From Clostridiales bacterium (GTDB lineage Bacteria; Bacillota; Clostridia; Lachnospirales; Lachnospiraceae), in NCBI GenBank assembly GCA_012520655.1, contig JAAYNW010000097.1, positions 1 through 49,675 on the forward strand: DNA of 49,675 nucleotides, given 5' to 3'. Below, in pieces: positions 27,602-36,838 of this stretch. The position numbers and the translations under genes were made by a program. Within the stretch, counting starts at the first letter, position 1; every line of letters begins with the position of its first letter. The notes under the pieces are model-generated. The model saw only the letters and a program-made list of their open reading frames with translations. It was not told where the DNA came from and made no database searches.

Positions 27602-27630
27602 AGTATAGCACAGTTACCCTCAGTTTACAA
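27602..27630 (-). promoter_or_regulatory. Sigma-A-like internal promoter with extended -10
   Basis: Minus strand: TTGTAA (27625-27630), a 17-bp spacer ending in TGC, then TATACT (27602-27607). The -10 is 5/6 to TATAAT and has the TGn extension; the -35 is 4/6. The -35 overlaps the last codons of the DUF6020 gene. Transcription would start near 27595, giving a leader of about 54 bases that contains the stem-loop at 27558-27589. It would drive the ligase/polymerase and pgl genes. Confidence 0.55.
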
Positions 27631-29458
27631 GAACCGCCGTCGCCGCCGGCAGCGCGAACCACAAAATCAGTACGTAGCGCGGCAAATAAGTTGGACCTAA
27701 GATTACGGTCAGCAATACGAGCAGTACCATAAAGAAAGGTATGAGTAAATAGTACATCCTTCTATAATAGATATAGCCAAAAGTAAAGGCAAATACCCAA
27801 AAAAGAAATCCGGGCGAAAACAGCATGGATAGAACCGGTACTTTCTGTTGTGTAATCTCAAGAGAAAGGCTCCTGTACCATTCGTTCAAAAACGGGAGTC
27901 TGCTCTCTCTGGTTCCGGGCTGTTCCACCTCATAGCCAAAAAAGGAACTGTCTCCATAGGTAAACGTAAATACCTCGTTTCCTCGGTATACGTCCACAAC
28001 CGTATCCGGATACCAGAAACCATAAGAAGTCATTAGCCATGCATTGACATAAGTAAAAGGATGCTTCATTCCTATCTTCGCCCATAATTTTATATATTTT
28101 CCGGAATCGGCAGCATATGCTTCGTTATCAAACCATATTTTTACCCCGTCCGATACCTTAGGTGTATAGAATCGCAGTGCCTCCTCGGGAAGAATCTCAT
28201 ACAATGTATCCAGGTCTTCTTGCGTAAAACTCTCTTTATCATATTTATAAGCTCTCGCCAGCTGCTGAATCGGCACGGTAAGCATCTCCTGACTGCCGGA
28301 GGGCTCTGCTGAAAGAAGGGTCGCAAGTGCCGTAGAAGCAACGAAGTAAACTACAAAAATGCATCCCAGCAGACCTGTCAGTTTCTTCCGATATCCTTTC
28401 ATATAAAATAAAAGCACCGGCGTCATTACGAGAAAAGCATACACTCCGTTATGTCTGAAGGACATCATAACAAATGTGCATATTCCAAAAAACAGCCTAC
28501 TCTTCCATGAAGCAAAAAAACTTTCCTTCTCCCTTACCATGTCTGTCATAGCAAGAAGCAGCAGAAGCAAAGCAGCCGTAAAGATTCCGTCCTTTGCCGA
28601 ACATAAAGTGAACATAACGATAACCGGGAAAACAGCGAAGTAAATAACGGTTACCGCTCGAAGTATCGGACGTACCCTTCTTTTTTTCATATAATAAACA
28701 ACATACGTAAATACCCCTGCCATAAATAGCATTTGAAGTAAAGTATAAACTGCAATTCCCATGTTATAAGAACCGGTCACTTTATTTACGCCTAAAATAA
28801 TGCCTCCCAACAGAAGCACATGACAAAGAGGATGGTGCGTCGTAAAGTTTCGCGTCTGCACTTGTATGAATTCATCCTGCGCATCATATACAAAAAAACC
28901 CGGGTATACGGCCAAGAATACCGGCAGCCAGCAAAGCAGAAACAGGCTCACCAATAGAACCGCCTGCTTCCTATCTGATAATCCGTTCCATTTATCATAG
29001 GCCCTATGCCATATACTCCCGCTGTTCACAGCTTCTTCTTTCTTAGTGCATTGGCTTCGTCTTATCTGCCAAGCTTCCAACGCTTTCCAGGCGCTGCGTA
29101 TCCAAACCGCGAATATTCCGGTCCATACCGCAACAGATACCCACATTCCGATGTCCTTAAAATTCACATTTGCCGCATAGTCGAGCTGTGCCCCGAAGGC
29201 GATGCACAGAGAAAACAAAAAGGCAAGGAGTCCTGCTGCTACCGTCCCCCTTTTGTCCGCTTTCCACTTCCTAAGCGCACTATAGAGCGCATACGAACAC
29301 CCTCCCCATAGCAATACGCTAAAATAACTATTGCTAATAATAAGACTGTTACCTTTCAAATTCAACATCTGCGGCAGACACCACACCCCAACTAGCGCAA
29401 GTAGTAACGACGCGGCCATAACAGTTCTATTTCGCATACCTATTTCATTCCTCATCAT
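27620..29458 (-). CDS. DUF6020-like multispanning membrane protein (GT-C candidate)
   Basis: A 612-residue integral membrane protein resembling the DUF6020 group of Firmicutes. After several helices, an outer loop carries YDAQDEF (191-197) followed by THHPLCHVLL (207-216), an arrangement of acidic and His residues reminiscent of GT-C enzymes that use polyprenyl-phosphate sugars. A soluble outer segment of about 110 residues (roughly 395-510) precedes the last helices. A role as the extracellular transferase for the UndP-sugar made by the adjacent GNAT-GT2 fusion is inferred. The start is uncertain: 29458 (GGGAAG upstream, overlapping the fusion gene by 14 bp) or 29437. Confidence 0.8.
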   Translation of the reverse strand: MMRNEIGMRNRTVMAASLLLALVGVWCLPQMLNLKGNSLIISNSYFSVLLWGGCSYALYSALRKWKADKRGTVAAGLLAFLFSLCIAFGAQLDYAANVNFKDIGMWVSVAVWTGIFAVWIRSAWKALEAWQIRRSQCTKKEEAVNSGSIWHRAYDKWNGLSDRKQAVLLVSLFLLCWLPVFLAVYPGFFVYDAQDEFIQVQTRNFTTHHPLCHVLLLGGIILGVNKVTGSYNMGIAVYTLLQMLFMAGVFTYVVYYMKKRRVRPILRAVTVIYFAVFPVIVMFTLCSAKDGIFTAALLLLLLAMTDMVREKESFFASWKSRLFFGICTFVMMSFRHNGVYAFLVMTPVLLFYMKGYRKKLTGLLGCIFVVYFVASTALATLLSAEPSGSQEMLTVPIQQLARAYKYDKESFTQEDLDTLYEILPEEALRFYTPKVSDGVKIWFDNEAYAADSGKYIKLWAKIGMKHPFTYVNAWLMTSYGFWYPDTVVDVYRGNEVFTFTYGDSSFFGYEVEQPGTRESRLPFLNEWYRSLSLEITQQKVPVLSMLFSPGFLFWVFAFTFGYIYYRRMYYLLIPFFMVLLVLLTVILGPTYLPRYVLILWFALPAATAVLVN

Positions 29459-30914
29459 TCATGACTTCCCTTATGACAAATTGAGGCGAATTATTCATAG
29501 AAATATACATTCTGCCTATATATTCTCCGATCAGACCTAACATGAGCATAAGCATACCGCCTATAAATACAAGCGCTGACATCATGGAGCTGAAGCCCAT
29601 AGGCACATTGGGATTAACAAACTTCTTAATTATCGTATAGATTCCGTAAATAAATCCCATAGACGCGAGAAAACACCCTATCGCCGTCGCTATTCTAAGC
29701 GGTTTGACGCTGAATGCGGTAAACCCATTAAACCATAATCCTATCAGTTTCCTGAAAGTATAGCCGGAGGTACCAACCTCGCGCTCTCTGTGATGCACAT
29801 TTACATTGCTGATCCTCTTTGTTGTCCGCAGTACTAATCCGATCACATAAGGATAAGCGTTGGTATATCGCTTTATATCCTCTATTACAAAACGTCTTGC
29901 CGCAAAATAACTGGACACATAAATATCCTTAGGTTTGCCGAGCATCATTTCCGTCATCTCTTCATTGAGCCAACTGCCGAAATTGCGGAAGAGGGAATGC
30001 ATTTTATGATCATATTTGGCATATACCACATCGGAGCCCTTTTCTATTTCCGCAAGCAGCTTCCCTGCTTCATTTGCCGGTGTCTGCCCGTCATCATCCA
30101 GACATACAACAACATCGCCCTTTACGTAATGAAATCCTGCCATAAGCGCCGCATGCTGTCCAAAATTCCTTGCCAAATTGATACCCGTAATCTTCTTATT
30201 ATTTTCACATAAATCTCTAATCACATCGAATGTATTGTCCGGAGAACAGTCGTCTACAAGTATAATTTCATAATCATACTTCTTTCCTCCGGCATTTAAC
30301 GCTTCTACCGTCCTTATCACTTCTTCTACAACCTTAGGCAGTGTCTGTTCCGAACGGTAGCAGGGAATTACAAAGCTGACCAACCGGCTATTATCTTTTG
30401 CTATCGACATCAGATACATATCCTTCCTCTCGCCATCCGAGCACTCCACAGCTTTTAGTAAAGACTCCCTTGAAAATCCTGCTTTTTCATAGCTAGCCAC
30501 AGCCGCCGCATTATCCGTAAAGACTCTGAGTATCAGTTTACTGAGCTTAAGCTTCTCAAATGCATATCTTACTGCGAGAAGCGCCGCTTCTGTTCCATAT
30601 CCGTATCCTACCGCATCGTCTTCGCCGATAAAGATGCCGTATTCCGCTTCCCCTTTATCCGTATCCACATCTCGAAAATACACGCTTCCAATAGGACGCA
30701 TATCTTTTTTTATGCAAATAATAAATTGAACGGCTTTCCCTGTTTCAATCATCGACCTTATCCATTTTTTATGGCTTTCCGGCGTAAAATCCTCTCTATA
30801 AATAAAGTGTTTCCTGACTCTTTCATTGTTTCTCCACTTTATAATATAATCCGTATCTTCAAAAGTAATGGGCTTAAGTATTATATTTGATCCCGTTATT
30901 TTCGTCGTCTGCAT
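29445..30914 (-). CDS. GNAT N-acetyltransferase fused to GtrB/ArnC-type GT2
   Basis: A 489-residue two-domain protein. Residues 1-172 form a GNAT domain like PseH and RimJ-type enzymes: KWRNNERVRK (27-36), EYGIFIGE (91-98), the acetyl-CoA loop GYGYGTEA (103-110) and ASYEKAGF (140-147). Residues 176-489 form a GT2 of the GtrB/ArnC type: VIPCYR, DDCSPDNT (221-228), DDDGQTP (273-279) and two C-terminal transmembrane helices (about 405-430 and 442-470). Such GT2 enzymes move a sugar from a nucleotide to undecaprenyl phosphate. Fusion suggests that the sugar is N-acetylated and loaded by one protein. The sugar aminotransferase gene lies two genes upstream. Both domains look intact, and no frameshift is needed. 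Confidence 0.92.
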   Translation of the reverse strand: MQTTKITGSNIILKPITFEDTDYIIKWRNNERVRKHFIYREDFTPESHKKWIRSMIETGKAVQFIICIKKDMRPIGSVYFRDVDTDKGEAEYGIFIGEDDAVGYGYGTEAALLAVRYAFEKLKLSKLILRVFTDNAAAVASYEKAGFSRESLLKAVECSDGERKDMYLMSIAKDNSRLVSFVIPCYRSEQTLPKVVEEVIRTVEALNAGGKKYDYEIILVDDCSPDNTFDVIRDLCENNKKITGINLARNFGQHAALMAGFHYVKGDVVVCLDDDGQTPANEAGKLLAEIEKGSDVVYAKYDHKMHSLFRNFGSWLNEEMTEMMLGKPKDIYVSSYFAARRFVIEDIKRYTNAYPYVIGLVLRTTKRISNVNVHHREREVGTSGYTFRKLIGLWFNGFTAFSVKPLRIATAIGCFLASMGFIYGIYTIIKKFVNPNVPMGFSSMMSALVFIGGMLMLMLGLIGEYIGRMYISMNNSPQFVIREVMNDEE

Positions 30915-30958
30915 GAGATTCCTATGCTCCTTCCCCGCGTAAAAAACTGTCCCTCATA

Positions 30959-32824
30959 TTAATCGGCTATCGTTTCAATTTTATTTTCTTGAATTTTATA
31001 TACGCCGATAATTCCGTTTATTGTATCTACAAGCTTTGCTTCCGCAGGCATGCCCTGCTCCTCATAGTAATCCGTCAAAAAATCCGTACCCTTTTTAAGC
31101 TCCGCCATCATATATACATTATCGCCATATATAAGCTCTTCCTGCATAGAACTCATTCCAAATGCTTTCAGCTTTTTATCGTACAGCGGGCTTTTCGTCA
31201 GCCAGCCGCCCATAATTTCATAATTTGCAATATTATTATTTACATTTTTAAACATCTTTTCTGAATATGGTATGGATGTAACCGGATCCGATACCGAAGA
31301 ATATACATCGAAAAAATAAAAGTTCTCTTTATGAGCGCGGCAATACTCCTTCATCTGCATATCTGTCGTATTCGCTTCCGCCCGCTTCGCATATTCTCTA
31401 TCTACCTCTGCTATACTTGATGAAATAGAGGCCGCCGCAGTTATCGCAAGAACCGCAGGAAAAACTGCCGCTACCTTTACTTTTCCGCAGATTTTCATCT
31501 CGATTGCTGCGCTTTCCGTATGAAGCATTGCCCATAAGATGCATAGCTCAATAAAATACAGGGAATGTGTGACGCGTTCGGGGGAACGTCCTCCCATGAG
31601 AATATACATCCAAAGTACACTTCTTATAAATCCCATAAGTACGAGCTTCCATCCGATTTTCCATATTGCGTTGAACACTTGTCCGTCATATTCGGCTTCA
31701 CTGTTTTTTATGCGGAATGCCTCATTCCATATTCCGGCAATAAAAACAGAAATATACCCAAGTATCACCATAATATTCCATGGGTAATCGTCAGGCTTTT
31801 CAGAGCCTTTCGGCTCTCTGTGCAAAGTTCTGTATTTATATTCTTTCAACTTTTCAACGCAAGTTTCAGTTATAGATTCCGTTTGCTTTTTCTTTTCTGC
31901 CTGGTACTTAGCCATTGCATCCAGTATTCCGGCATCTAACGTATCATCCATTCCAAAATCGTATTCTTCAATCAGCAGATTCTGCTCGACCTGTGTAATT
32001 CCCAGCCTTTCATACAGTTCTTCATTTCCTTCATAAGGCGGAATTCCCTGAAAATCATATAGCTCCGTTCTGCTGTTGAAGAAATCTATGAAGTTCTTCC
32101 AATTCCCTCTACTGTATACAGCGTCGTTCATCGCGTATATTAACACGATTCCCGCCAAAATACTTCCTATAACCCCCAAGTATTTCACTATGTTTTCTCT
32201 CGTAAATACGGACGATTCCATTGACCACCTATATATACCCGCCGCACAAATAAACGGCAGAGCTAAAAGCAGCATTTCCGAGCGTATGCCGAATGCCACT
32301 ATGACCAGAACGATGCTCAACAGATTCTTTCTAATAAACTTTCTACCCGCCGCTTCGTTGTCCGACGTAATGAATAAAAAAGCGGCTGTTCCCGCAAGCA
32401 ATGCGGAAGTGACCGTATACTGTATAAAAATAAAATGCGGAAGAAACAAAACAATTATTATAAGACCTTCCAGCCCTGCCATCAGTAGCTTGGATGCAGT
32501 GTGCTCCCGGAAGCCAACACTCCTTTCTGCAATCAGGAAAAACCCGATAAGCTGACATGCGCACAGAAAGATACCATAAACCGGCGCCTGTGGAAAAATC
32601 CTGTAAAAGAGACTGATTAGCAGGCTCATCGGGTACATCATCTGAATATTCATGCTTTCCGGATCTCCCGTATAGACTCCCGCCAGAATGTCCTTCATTA
32701 CCACATCATCGTTCAGGTCATAGTAATAGTCATACCGCACCGCTGCCAGTATGCCGAGAACTATGATAAGCCCTGCTGCAATTATTATGTTTTCGTATTT
32801 TTTGCAGAAATTTCTAAGCACCAT
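30959..32824 (-). CDS. Multispanning membrane protein, GT-C candidate, function unknown
   Basis: A 621-residue membrane protein of no family I can name. The first helix (about 13-29) is followed by YYDLNDDVVM (34-43), an acidic motif in the first outer loop as in GT-C glycosyltransferases. About ten more helices follow, with a long soluble stretch (about 240-335) and a soluble C-terminal region of about 140 residues ending IGVYKIQ. A comparable hydrophobic-Tyr-Lys ending occurs in the proteins at 33967 and at the right window edge. It overlaps the wecE-like gene by 11 bp. It probably transfers a sugar from a polyprenyl carrier outside the cell. Confidence 0.75.
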   Translation of the reverse strand: MVLRNFCKKYENIIIAAGLIIVLGILAAVRYDYYYDLNDDVVMKDILAGVYTGDPESMNIQMMYPMSLLISLFYRIFPQAPVYGIFLCACQLIGFFLIAERSVGFREHTASKLLMAGLEGLIIIVLFLPHFIFIQYTVTSALLAGTAAFLFITSDNEAAGRKFIRKNLLSIVLVIVAFGIRSEMLLLALPFICAAGIYRWSMESSVFTRENIVKYLGVIGSILAGIVLIYAMNDAVYSRGNWKNFIDFFNSRTELYDFQGIPPYEGNEELYERLGITQVEQNLLIEEYDFGMDDTLDAGILDAMAKYQAEKKKQTESITETCVEKLKEYKYRTLHREPKGSEKPDDYPWNIMVILGYISVFIAGIWNEAFRIKNSEAEYDGQVFNAIWKIGWKLVLMGFIRSVLWMYILMGGRSPERVTHSLYFIELCILWAMLHTESAAIEMKICGKVKVAAVFPAVLAITAAASISSSIAEVDREYAKRAEANTTDMQMKEYCRAHKENFYFFDVYSSVSDPVTSIPYSEKMFKNVNNNIANYEIMGGWLTKSPLYDKKLKAFGMSSMQEELIYGDNVYMMAELKKGTDFLTDYYEEQGMPAEAKLVDTINGIIGVYKIQENKIETIAD

Positions 32825-33944
32825 AAAATTCCTTTACCTTATCGGCAATATAGTCCACTTCCTGTTCCTTGAGTTCGTAGAACATGGGAAGCCTCAACAA
32901 CCTTTCACTCTCTTTCGTCGTATATCTGTCTTCGCCATGGAAACGCCCGAATTTTATTCCTGCCGGGGCCGAATGCAATGGCACATAATGAAATACCGAC
33001 AGAATATCGTTTTTCTTCAGGAAATTGATAAGCTCTGTTCTTTCTTCCATATCTTTCGTTTTTATATAGAACATATGCCCGTTATGGATACATCCTTCAG
33101 GTACATGCGGGAGCTCTATCTTCCCGCTTTCCATGAGGGGAGCCAGTCTGTCATAATATTGCTTCCATCTCTTTAGACGGATATCGTTTATCTCATCCGC
33201 CAGTTCGAGCTGCGCATATAAATATGCCGCGTTCATATCGCTCGGCAGATAAGAAGAACCGTGATTCATCCAACGGTATTTATCTACCTGCCCTCTGAAA
33301 TACTTGCTTCTGTCCGTTCCCTTTTCCCTGAAAATTTCCGCATTTTCAATATATTTTTCATCTCTGATAAGCAAGGCGCCGCCTTCTCCCATACTGTAGT
33401 TCTTCGTCTCGTGGAAGCTGAAGCAGCCGAAATCACCGATTGTTCCCAGGGCCTGTCCTTTATAGGAAGCCATTACTCCTTGCGCAGCATCCTCAACTAC
33501 AATAAGGTTATATTTCTCGGCAACCTCCATGATTTTATCCATTTCACAAGATACTCCCGCATAATGTACGACCGAAACCGCCTTCGTTTTTTCCGTAATG
33601 GCTGCTTCTATCAGGTTCTCATCTATGTTCATCGTATCCGGTCGAATATCCACAAATACAATCTTCGCTCCCCGCAAAACAAAGGCGTCCGCCGTGGAAA
33701 CAAAAGTATACGAGGGCATGATTACCTCGTCTCCTTCTTTTATATCCACAAGAAGCGCCGCCAACTCTAACGCATGTGTACAAGACGTCGTAAGAAGGCA
33801 TTTTTTTGATTTTGTCCGTTCTTCTATCCATTTGCTGCATTTATGCGTGAATTCCCCGTCTCCGCATATTTTCTGATTCTCTACCGCCTGCCTCATATAC
33901 TCCATTTCTTTTCCTGTAAACGGAGGCACATTAAAATTGATCAT
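32814..33944 (-). CDS. wecE: WecE-type dTDP-4-keto-sugar aminotransferase
   Basis: A 376-residue DegT-family PLP enzyme. The N-terminus (INFNVPPFTGKE), TTSCTHALELAA (52-63), VVEDAAQGV and the Schiff-base Lys181 in SFHETKNYSMGEGG are the WecE/RffA pattern. That enzyme aminates dTDP-4-keto-6-deoxyglucose to dTDP-4-amino-4,6-dideoxygalactose, the precursor of Fuc4NAc. The acetyltransferase that would complete Fuc4NAc may be the GNAT domain at 29445-30914. No dTDP-glucose synthesis genes (rmlA, rmlB) are visible, so the keto sugar must come from elsewhere. AAAGGGAGAAAGGG precedes the ATG. Confidence 0.9.
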   Translation of the reverse strand: MINFNVPPFTGKEMEYMRQAVENQKICGDGEFTHKCSKWIEERTKSKKCLLTTSCTHALELAALLVDIKEGDEVIMPSYTFVSTADAFVLRGAKIVFVDIRPDTMNIDENLIEAAITEKTKAVSVVHYAGVSCEMDKIMEVAEKYNLIVVEDAAQGVMASYKGQALGTIGDFGCFSFHETKNYSMGEGGALLIRDEKYIENAEIFREKGTDRSKYFRGQVDKYRWMNHGSSYLPSDMNAAYLYAQLELADEINDIRLKRWKQYYDRLAPLMESGKIELPHVPEGCIHNGHMFYIKTKDMEERTELINFLKKNDILSVFHYVPLHSAPAGIKFGRFHGEDRYTTKESERLLRLPMFYELKEQEVDYIADKVKEFYGA

Positions 33945-33966
33945 AATACCCTTTCTCCCTTTCGAT

Positions 33967-35703
33967 TTATTCTATTGCCCGATATACTTTATAATTTTGG
34001 TTTTCAAAAATGCACCGGTATTTATGTTCTGCAATGAAATCCATTATCAAGTCCGTCTTTTCTCCTGATACGATTTCTTTCCCCGTATCGTTATGAAGAA
34101 TGACTGTCGGCAGAGATGTCAAATCCTCCAGCGCCCGGTTAAGTGCATCGCAGGTATTGCTCGGTATCTCCGGCCAGGTAGTAAAAATCGCCGAGGGAAC
34201 ATCCAAAATATAGCTGAGTCCGGGGGCATCTCCCCAGAAGATTACCGGCTCCTTCCCCATGGCATCTTCTTGCCAGAAGGAGATCAATTCGCCGAGGCTC
34301 TCCGCATTTATGCCTGTCGTATACATTCCTTTCAGCACAAAGCTGTTCTCTACAAGTGAATCACGTTCTTCTCCGTTTATTCCATCCCGGAACACATAAT
34401 TGCACCCGAATAAGACACCTTGGACGAGCGTCATGAGAATTACCGTCGCCGCAAATGCCTGCAGCGGGAAATAAACAGCTCTATCCTTGGTTCTCCCCCA
34501 TATCCGATAACACACCCATAAGGTATACGGCGCAATTAAGAACAGATTATTCATATTCTGATACGTGTAATTATTGCTTCCGATGGGTGTGACCAAAATA
34601 ATGAGAAGCACAATCATAGCCAATATACGCTCCTGTTTATCCCCGGAGCCGGAAACATATCCTCCGATTCCCGCTATACTGCAGATAACAGACAAAATAA
34701 GGAACAGCATCATCCACTGAAAAATGCTTCCCTCATTATAGTAACGTAACGAGAACATTCCCTGTCCCAGATAAAAGCGAAGCAATATCAGAATTCCGAT
34801 GCAGTACAGAAGCTTTTTCAGTTTCTCATAATGTCCCTTTTTAATATAAAACATAATGCTTCCCGCAAATATACATGGAATCATATAGGCGATCCATTTG
34901 AGAGAAGCCGCATATGCGCTGGCGATATCGGAAATCATTCCAATAAGCGTATAATCGGAAGCCTCCTCCGATACTCCTGCCAATCCGCTTATCATACCGG
35001 TAAAGGATTTCATTCCGTATTTCACGGCTATAATAAGAAGAATGCTACCTATTCCCGCAGCGTATCCGCCTAGGCACAGTCCCGTTTTCTTTACAATATC
35101 AATAATTCTATCTTTATTCAGCCATCCCGCAAACCACAGCGCTACGATTAGAGCAGCTTCCGTAAGATTGGGAAAGCGTACCATCACGTTGAGTCCCAGG
35201 CATAATCCCGCCGATATATAATATCTCTTCTTTTCGCTCACGAGTGCCTCATATAGCAAGATGCTTCCCGCCGCAAAAAGAAAATATGTCAAATAATTGT
35301 ATAAAATAGTTGTAGGGCACCAGCATAGGCTAAGAGCTATCATCTCCCCAATGAACGCTATCCACGCTTTCATCCGCCGCTTTGCCGCATAATAGCAAAT
35401 AAGTGCCAACACGCTTAGAAGCATCCCCGTATACAGGTTCATGCCCAAAAGAGTATCTCCAAGCGGCAGCTTCATCAAAAGTGAACCGGTCACATTGGCC
35501 AGATAAGTAGCGAGCACCCACATAGTGTCCATACGATCCATGAATCGATAATAACCTAGAGAATACGTGGTATCCGTAATATCGATCCCCTGATTGACGA
35601 GCAGCAACGGATATAGAAATAATATGAGCGGGAACACTGCTTTTTCCGCTATTATCATATATCGTTTCCCTTTCTCTTCCCAAACCGTAAGAGTTCTCAT
35701 CAT
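33967..35703 (-). CDS. Multispanning membrane protein, GT-C candidate, function unknown
   Basis: A 578-residue membrane protein with about eleven hydrophobic segments. After the first helix, GIDITDTTYSLGYYRF (39-54) places Asp41 and Asp44 in the first outer loop, like GT-C glycosyltransferases. A C-terminal soluble region of about 130 residues (from about 445) includes FWGDAPGLSY and ends YKVYRAIE. No specific family is recognised. It lies 8 bp after the acyltransferase gene with AGGAG before the ATG, and 22 bp before the wecE-like gene. A role in transferring the UndP-linked amino sugar is inferred from context. Confidence 0.75.
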   Translation of the reverse strand: MMRTLTVWEEKGKRYMIIAEKAVFPLILFLYPLLLVNQGIDITDTTYSLGYYRFMDRMDTMWVLATYLANVTGSLLMKLPLGDTLLGMNLYTGMLLSVLALICYYAAKRRMKAWIAFIGEMIALSLCWCPTTILYNYLTYFLFAAGSILLYEALVSEKKRYYISAGLCLGLNVMVRFPNLTEAALIVALWFAGWLNKDRIIDIVKKTGLCLGGYAAGIGSILLIIAVKYGMKSFTGMISGLAGVSEEASDYTLIGMISDIASAYAASLKWIAYMIPCIFAGSIMFYIKKGHYEKLKKLLYCIGILILLRFYLGQGMFSLRYYNEGSIFQWMMLFLILSVICSIAGIGGYVSGSGDKQERILAMIVLLIILVTPIGSNNYTYQNMNNLFLIAPYTLWVCYRIWGRTKDRAVYFPLQAFAATVILMTLVQGVLFGCNYVFRDGINGEERDSLVENSFVLKGMYTTGINAESLGELISFWQEDAMGKEPVIFWGDAPGLSYILDVPSAIFTTWPEIPSNTCDALNRALEDLTSLPTVILHNDTGKEIVSGEKTDLIMDFIAEHKYRCIFENQNYKVYRAIE

Positions 35704-35711
35704 TTCATCTC

Positions 35712-36827
35712 CTATGAAAAGCTGTTGCCAATCTTATCCATCCACAATGCCAATTTAGTTTTGGCCGTATACCTGCCTATAAAGTTAAAAATAACTCTGC
35801 GTATTGCGTCTATAAATATTCCTACAGCATATACGAGAATAACGGACAGCAATAAATGAATTAAAAAACCCAAGGTTCCTGCACTTTCCGCCGGCCCGAT
35901 AAACTCATCGATCCATCCGGACCATTCCGTACGAATATCAATATGTTCATGGAATAAATATACGCCGAACGTAAGCGGCGATATGCCACGTATGATACTT
36001 GCCGCCTTTCCTTCCGGTATATTCACATAGCCAAAGGCATAGAACAATGCGACCGCGGCTGCCAGACATAATATATAATTATAATGAAAAGGCACTTCAA
36101 AATAATAAGCAAATGCCCCTGTTTTCCGATTAATAAAGTAAAAGCCGCATACTATCGCAAATATAGCTAACGCGCAGCCTACGTAGACAAGCCATGCGCA
36201 TCTCCCCGTGGAAAATGTCTTAAGCCCATACAGCCTGATATAAGCTGCCAGGAGATAGACACATAAAAACCACCCGAAATCATAACCGAACCGGTCCGTA
36301 ACTAATTGCACCGGAACAATGCTTTTTATCCCGCAAAAGAAGATGAGAAGCCCGGCAAGAGTAATCTGCAGCTGTCTCTTATTCATGTTTTTCACTGCAA
36401 GGTTAAGCACCGGCGTAAATAGATATAAGATAACATAAGAAGTCGCAAACCAGTAATGTTCTGTTCCTATGGGAAAAATATATCGTATCCACTCATAAAT
36501 GCCGCCGTCGCTGATATCCACCGCTCCGCTTCCCAGCATAACGAGCGGAATGATCATCGCATAGAATAAAACCTGACAAATAAGAATCAGCACTCTCTTT
36601 ATCTTGAATCCCGCTTCCACAAGAAAATAACCGCTGATCAGCACATATACGTTGACAGCAACAATGCAGAAGGATTCCAGGAGAGTTCCTATGATTCTTT
36701 TCGCATCCGCACTTCCCCCCAAGACGAGCAATGCTCCTGTATGGTTCAAATAATGCAGCGTAACCACCATAAGCATTGCGATAATTCTCAATAATTCATA
36801 ATTTGCCTGACGTTTTGACTTCGCCAT
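35712..36827 (-). CDS. Acyltransferase family 3 membrane protein
   Basis: A 371-residue acyltransferase-3 (OafA/WecH-type) protein with about ten transmembrane helices. The N-terminal YELLRIIAMLMVVTLHY carries the conserved, essential His25, and LFHEHI near the end is also typical. Such proteins O-acetylate surface sugars, usually by passing an acyl group across the membrane. It may work with the SGNH-like protein at 4320, since OafA-type acyltransferases often need an SGNH partner domain. The start at 36827 has GGGGAG 6 bases upstream; an in-frame start at 36866 falls inside the gtrA gene. Confidence 0.9.
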   Translation of the reverse strand: MAKSKRQANYELLRIIAMLMVVTLHYLNHTGALLVLGGSADAKRIIGTLLESFCIVAVNVYVLISGYFLVEAGFKIKRVLILICQVLFYAMIIPLVMLGSGAVDISDGGIYEWIRYIFPIGTEHYWFATSYVILYLFTPVLNLAVKNMNKRQLQITLAGLLIFFCGIKSIVPVQLVTDRFGYDFGWFLCVYLLAAYIRLYGLKTFSTGRCAWLVYVGCALAIFAIVCGFYFINRKTGAFAYYFEVPFHYNYILCLAAAVALFYAFGYVNIPEGKAASIIRGISPLTFGVYLFHEHIDIRTEWSGWIDEFIGPAESAGTLGFLIHLLLSVILVYAVGIFIDAIRRVIFNFIGRYTAKTKLALWMDKIGNSFS

Positions 36828-36838
36828 ATACAACTCCC

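Noticed and set aside
29445-30914. GNAT-GT2 fusion as a frameshift artefact
   Set aside because: The frame is uninterrupted, the linker (about residues 170-176) is short, and no second ribosome site or start codon sits at the domain border.
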